This document shows, piece after piece, positions 61,020 to 64,000 of a DNA stretch of 64,000 nt. Position 1 is the stretch's first letter, and each line of letters starts with the position of its first letter. The translations under genes and the position numbers were made by a program. Source of the DNA: Chryseobacterium glaciei (GTDB taxonomy: Bacteria > Bacteroidota > Bacteroidia > Flavobacteriales > Weeksellaceae); the NCBI RefSeq assembly GCF_001648155.1, contig NZ_CP015199.1:3171001-3235000 (forward strand). The letters are read 5' to 3'. Under the pieces are notes generated by a model, which had not been told where the DNA came from, did not search any database, and was given only the letters and a program-made list of their open reading frames with translations.

Positions 61020-61571
61020 ATGGTATCTGAATATCTTAAACAAAACACTGCAGAATATCACGATGCAGCAGAGAAACTTTTTAATTCTGAAAAAATTTTT
61101 AACAAGACTTTCACTTTAGAAGATTATAAAAAAATCATCAATACCAATTATTTGATGTTACTTCATTCTGAAGACAAAATATTCAGCAATCTTTCTGATA
61201 AATTTTCTGAGAAACTTCAATTGAATCAAAGAAAAAAACTTCCTCTTATCGAGAAAGATCTTCAAAGTTTATCATTGGAAAATCAAAATGCTTCTCATGA
61301 TCTTGAATTCAGCAACGATTATGAGGCTTTAGGAGCAATGTACGTGATCGAAGGTTCTACTTTGGGTGGAAATGTGATTGCAAAACAGCTTTCTAAAACG
61401 GAAGGTTTTGATAACGTAACGTTTAATTTCTTCGGATGTTATCAGGAAAATACGGGACCAATGTGGAAAAATTTCAAAGAAGTTTTAGATACAGAAGTTA
61501 CTGAGGAAAACTATAACGAAGTTTTATCAGGCGCTAAAAAACTATATACGTTTTTACTGAACGTAAACTAA
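61020..61571 (+). CDS. bphO: Bacterial heme oxygenase (biliverdin producing)
   Basis: 183 residues. Opens heme to biliverdin, CO and iron. The proximal heme ligand is His14 in AEYHDAAE; the distal helix reads YVIEGSTLGGNVIAK, with the flexible glycines over the heme. HmuO/BphO-type length. In operon with bphP, so the product should serve as chromophore rather than only for iron recovery. Confidence 0.94.
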   Translation: MVSEYLKQNTAEYHDAAEKLFNSEKIFNKTFTLEDYKKIINTNYLMLLHSEDKIFSNLSDKFSEKLQLNQRKKLPLIEKDLQSLSLENQNASHDLEFSNDYEALGAMYVIEGSTLGGNVIAKQLSKTEGFDNVTFNFFGCYQENTGPMWKNFKEVLDTEVTEENYNEVLSGAKKLYTFLLNVN

Positions 61572-61613
61572 GATCTTCCAAAAAAATAAATATTTACCTT
61601 AGTAGATAATATA

Positions 61614-61647
61614 AATTCCTGAAAGATTGCTCAATTTTTCAGGAATT
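61614..61647. terminator. Hairpin after bphO, overlapping the mdh promoter region
   Basis: Perfect 11-bp stem AATTCCTGAAA / TTTCAGGAATT with a 12-base loop. There is no T run after it, so termination may be weak; it ends 2 bases before the mdh -7 element. Confidence 0.55.
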
Positions 61648-61649
61648 GT

Positions 61650-61657
61650 TAAATTTG
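61650..61657 (+). promoter_or_regulatory. -7 promoter element for mdh
   Basis: TAAATTTG, exact TAnnTTTG, 52 bases before the start codon. Confidence 0.55.
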
Positions 61658-61709
61658 GGAGTCAAAAAATTGAAACTAAACAACAAATAAATTTAAATAA
61701 GTATACATT

Positions 61710-62636
61710 ATGAAAGTAACTGTAGTAGGTGCAGGCGCTGTAGGAGCGAGTTGTGCAGAATACATCGCAATGAAAGACTTCTGTTCAGAAGTAGTTTTAG
61801 TAGACATTAAAGAAGGATTTGCGGAAGGTAAAGCAATGGATTTGATGCAGACAGCATCTCTTAACGGATTCGATACCAAAATTACCGGAACAACAGGAGA
61901 TTACAGCAAAACTGCAGGTTCTCATGTAGCGGTTATCACTTCAGGGATTCCTAGAAAACCTGGAATGACAAGAGAAGAATTGATCGGTATCAATGCAGGA
62001 ATCGTAAAAGACGTAACTGCAAACTTGGTAAAACATTCTCCAGAAGTAATCATTATCGTGGTTTCTAACCCAATGGATACTATGGCGTATTTGGTACACA
62101 AAACTTCAGGTCTTCCTAAGCACAAGATTATCGGAATGGGTGGTGCCTTGGATTCTGCAAGATTCCAATACAGATTGGCTGAAGCTTTAGAAGCTCCAAT
62201 TTCTGACGTAAACGGAATGGTAATCGCTGCTCACAGTGATACTGGTATGCTTCCTCTATTGAGCAAGGCTACAAGAAACGGTGTTCCAGTAACTGAATTC
62301 CTTAGCGACGAGCAACAAAAATATGTAATCGAAGAAACTAAAGTTGGAGGTGCAACTCTTACTAAATTATTAGGAACTTCTGCTTGGTATGCGCCAGGTG
62401 CAGCTGTTTCTGTAATGGTTCAGGCAATTGCATGTGACCAAAAGAAAATGATCCCTTGTTCATTAATGCTTGAAGGTGAATACGGACAAAATGATATCTG
62501 CCTAGGTGTTCCTGCAATTATCGGGAAAAACGGTATAGAAAATATCGTTAACATCACATTGACTGCTGACGAGCAATTGAAATTCGCTGAAGCTGCTAAT
62601 GCAGTAAGAGAAGTGAATGGTGATTTGAAGTTTTAA
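61710..62636 (+). CDS. mdh: Malate dehydrogenase
   Basis: 308 residues, lactate-dehydrogenase-like MDH type. NAD site VVGAGAVGASCAEY with the acidic Asp after strand 2 (VLVDIKEG). Substrate arginines in SGIPRKPGMTREE, SNPMD and the catalytic His-Asp pair in IAAHSDTGM (the LDH-like HxD..MP block). Interconverts malate and oxaloacetate in the TCA cycle, matching the nearby complex II genes. Closed by a GC-rich terminator. Confidence 0.97.
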   Translation: MKVTVVGAGAVGASCAEYIAMKDFCSEVVLVDIKEGFAEGKAMDLMQTASLNGFDTKITGTTGDYSKTAGSHVAVITSGIPRKPGMTREELIGINAGIVKDVTANLVKHSPEVIIIVVSNPMDTMAYLVHKTSGLPKHKIIGMGGALDSARFQYRLAEALEAPISDVNGMVIAAHSDTGMLPLLSKATRNGVPVTEFLSDEQQKYVIEETKVGGATLTKLLGTSAWYAPGAAVSVMVQAIACDQKKMIPCSLMLEGEYGQNDICLGVPAIIGKNGIENIVNITLTADEQLKFAEAANAVREVNGDLKF

Positions 62637-62657
62637 TTTATTAGACTTTATATATTG

Positions 62658-62685
62658 AAACCGCGCCCGAAGGGCGCGGTTTTTT
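62658..62685 (+). terminator. Terminator after mdh
   Basis: CCGCGCCC / GGGCGCGG stem with A/T extension, loop GAA, six T. Confidence 0.95.
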
Positions 62686-62856
62686 AGTTTATAGTTTAAA
62701 TTTATTAGAAATCTTTTGTCTCCCTTTTTTTACACTAATTCATCAATTTTATTTTCAAATAGTAATATGACTCTTATGTGATTAACGATACTTTTTTTAT
62801 GCATTAATTCTTTTTTCTATAGAAAAATTCAATTAAAAGTAATATTCAATAAGAAA

Positions 62857-63120
62857 TTAATTCCTATCAATCTGATCTTCTCTATATTTTTTAGCATCTT
62901 CTAAAATTTGAGTATATGTTTTTCCTTCCAAAGGTTTGTGCTGAATTTTTCCTAGAATAAGATAAGCTGCCATTAGTTTGGCTTCATCATCATTTAATTT
63001 TTGCTCTTTTCCGATTGCTTTTAAATCTTGTTCCATTGTCGCATCGCTGTATTTTCTATCCATAGGATTTGAACAAGAAATGATAGTAAGTACTGACAAA
63101 CACAGACTAATTTTTTTCAT
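62857..63120 (-). CDS. Small lipoprotein of unknown function
   Basis: 87 residues. Lipoprotein signal with lipobox IISC at Cys16. The mature part is short, helical and charged (MEQDLKAIGKEQKLNDDEAKLMAAYLILGKI). No recognised family; similar small lipoproteins are common in Chryseobacterium-type genomes. It has its own promoter. Confidence 0.85.
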   Translation of the reverse strand: MKKISLCLSVLTIISCSNPMDRKYSDATMEQDLKAIGKEQKLNDDEAKLMAAYLILGKIQHKPLEGKTYTQILEDAKKYREDQIDRN

Positions 63121-63146
63121 GGTTTTAATTTTTAATGATAAGATTT

Positions 63147-63154
63147 CAAAAATA
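63147..63154 (-). promoter_or_regulatory. -7 promoter element for the small lipoprotein
   Basis: TATTTTTG on the minus strand, exact TAnnTTTG, 26 bases before the ATG. Confidence 0.5.
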
Positions 63155-63241
63155 TATAAAATACTTTAGCGTGTAAGGTCGAAGATATTTTGTCTTATTG
63201 ACAGATTCTGTTGAGGTCTGCGATTTTAAACTTGTAAGAAA

Positions 63242-63272
63242 AAAGCCAGCGCAAAAAAATTACGCCAGCTCG
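63242..63272 (-). terminator. Terminator after the SDR gene
   Basis: On the minus strand AGCTGGCG pairs with CGCTGGCT (two G-T wobbles), then TTTTTT. Confidence 0.75.
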
Positions 63273-63335
63273 TCTATGAAATTTATATATTGAAACTTGC
63301 CGAATTAAACGACAGGAGTTTTCTGTATCATTTTA

Positions 63336-64000
63336 TTAATTATTAAAAGTAGCAAAAGCCCCTTTTGTAGCTGCAAAGAAATTGTTGTATAATAAATTTG
63401 TATCTCCTACACGAACTTCATAAATATTTTCCTGAAGTGCTTTTACAAGATCGTTGGCGACATCAGAAGCCGGAATTCCGTTTTCTTTACCTCCAATTTC
63501 TGCGGAGAAATCTGTGGCAACCAAAGGCGGCATCAATTCAAAAACTTTCACATTGGTATCTTTTGCCAATTCGTATCTCAACAATCTTGTGTGAGAGTGA
63601 AGCGCTGCTTTCGAATCTGAATATGTTGGAAGATGAGATCCTGGAACGAAACCTACGATGGAAGAAACATTCACGATTGCCGCCTCGTTTTGTTCTTTTA
63701 ACAGAGGAAGAAATTTTTCTGACAGTCTGATTGGCGCGAAATAATTGGTTGTAAATTCTGCCAATGCTTTGTCATGTGCATTTCCATCGTTTGCGATATT
63801 GTAAACGTAAGCGTTTCCAGCATTGTTGATTAAAATATTCAACCCTCCGAAAGTTGTTTTTACTTCTTCGAATAATCTGTTGACATCACTTTCATTCGTA
63901 ATATCTGCCTGAATAGTGAATACATTTTCTAAATCTTTCGCTGCGGTGTCTAATTTTTCTTTGTTTCTTCCGACGATGATAATTTTATTTACCGGACTTA
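63336..64000 (-). CDS. Short-chain dehydrogenase, DltE-like, 5' truncated by window edge
   Basis: About 220 residues are visible; the frame continues unbroken to the right edge and the N-terminal TGxxxGIG site lies outside. Visible: cofactor region IIIVGRNKEKL, NNAGNAY, catalytic serine in NVSSIVGF and Tyr-Lys in YSDSKAA. The C-terminal half with MPPLVATDF fits the DltE-like SDR group. Substrate unknown. The TTG at 63842 is inside the gene, not a start. Confidence 0.93.
   Translation of the reverse strand, partial: SPVNKIIIVGRNKEKLDTAAKDLENVFTIQADITNESDVNRLFEEVKTTFGGLNILINNAGNAYVYNIANDGNAHDKALAEFTTNYFAPIRLSEKFLPLLKEQNEAAIVNVSSIVGFVPGSHLPTYSDSKAALHSHTRLLRYELAKDTNVKVFELMPPLVATDFSAEIGGKENGIPASDVANDLVKALQENIYEVRVGDTNLLYNNFFAATKGAFATFNN

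Overview
The window looks like chromosome of a low-GC member of the Bacteroidota, most likely a Flavobacteriales/Weeksellaceae organism close to Chryseobacterium. The evidence is direct: many genes are preceded by the Bacteroidota -7 promoter element TAnnTTTG with almost no Shine-Dalgarno sequence. Two large secreted proteins end in type IX secretion (T9SS) sorting domains. There is a GH92 mannosidase, a family-3 outer-membrane beta barrel, a short flavobacterial-type arginine decarboxylase and a B-type succinate dehydrogenase. No rRNA, tRNA, CRISPR array, insertion sequence or prophage was seen. The genus is an inference from protein style, not a database match.

Region by region. 1-4.2 kb: end of hemB, an lptB whose product has an unusual C-terminal domain of about 110 residues, a small unknown gene and an ABC exporter. 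4.2-13.6 kb: a WYL regulator convergent with dinB; cobalamin adenosyltransferase overlapping thiamine diphosphokinase; a tyrosine-phosphatase lipoprotein; speA and speB (arginine to putrescine) with a HAD phosphatase between them; then Ada-like and AlkB alkylation repair. 13.8-25.1 kb: envelope and secreted functions (CocE/NonD hydrolase, outer-membrane barrel, BON proteins, GH92) plus a dicarboxylate/glutamate symporter and a PhyH-type dioxygenase. 25.2-28.9 kb: Mrp and NifU-like Fe-S biogenesis, then an NfeD-like protein with flotillin. 29.0-29.9 kb: a very AT-rich pair of unknown genes. 30-38.9 kb: a T9SS choice-of-anchor protein, a Rossmann protein coupled to a 49-residue membrane peptide, ppk1-ppx polyphosphate genes and an M43 metalloprotease. 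39-41 kb: dnaK.

41.5-47.6 kb is an eight-gene, same-strand redox cluster: AraC regulator, NmrA-like oxidoreductase, two NTF2-fold proteins, two Old Yellow Enzymes, an ABM monooxygenase and an SDR. A palindrome centred on ACTAATTAGT lies upstream of the regulator and recurs at an internal promoter, which suggests an electrophile/quinone stress regulon. 48.5-49.7 kb holds an apparently duplicated two-gene module: a tiny one-TM protein plus a small helical protein, twice. 50.2-58.3 kb: a YejK/NdpA-like nucleoid protein, a membrane protein with duplicated soluble domains, and a C4-dicarboxylate block (porin, DASS transporter, sdhCAB). 58.8-62.6 kb: bacteriophytochrome kinase with its biliverdin-making heme oxygenase, then mdh. 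The window ends in a small lipoprotein and a truncated SDR gene.

The intergenic DNA is rich in dispersed repeats, and I can align several families by eye: a double-hairpin REP-like unit (three copies), a TAGCCCCGAT...GCGGGAAATAGCT element (three copies), a GTCATCCTGAG-type element (four copies), a purine-rich GGAAG inverted element (two copies) and CTTTGCG elements. The candidates I consider most likely to be undescribed are the LptB fusion, the duplicated module at 48.5-49.7 kb, the gene pair at 29.0-29.9 kb, the ACTAATTAGT regulon and the repeat families.
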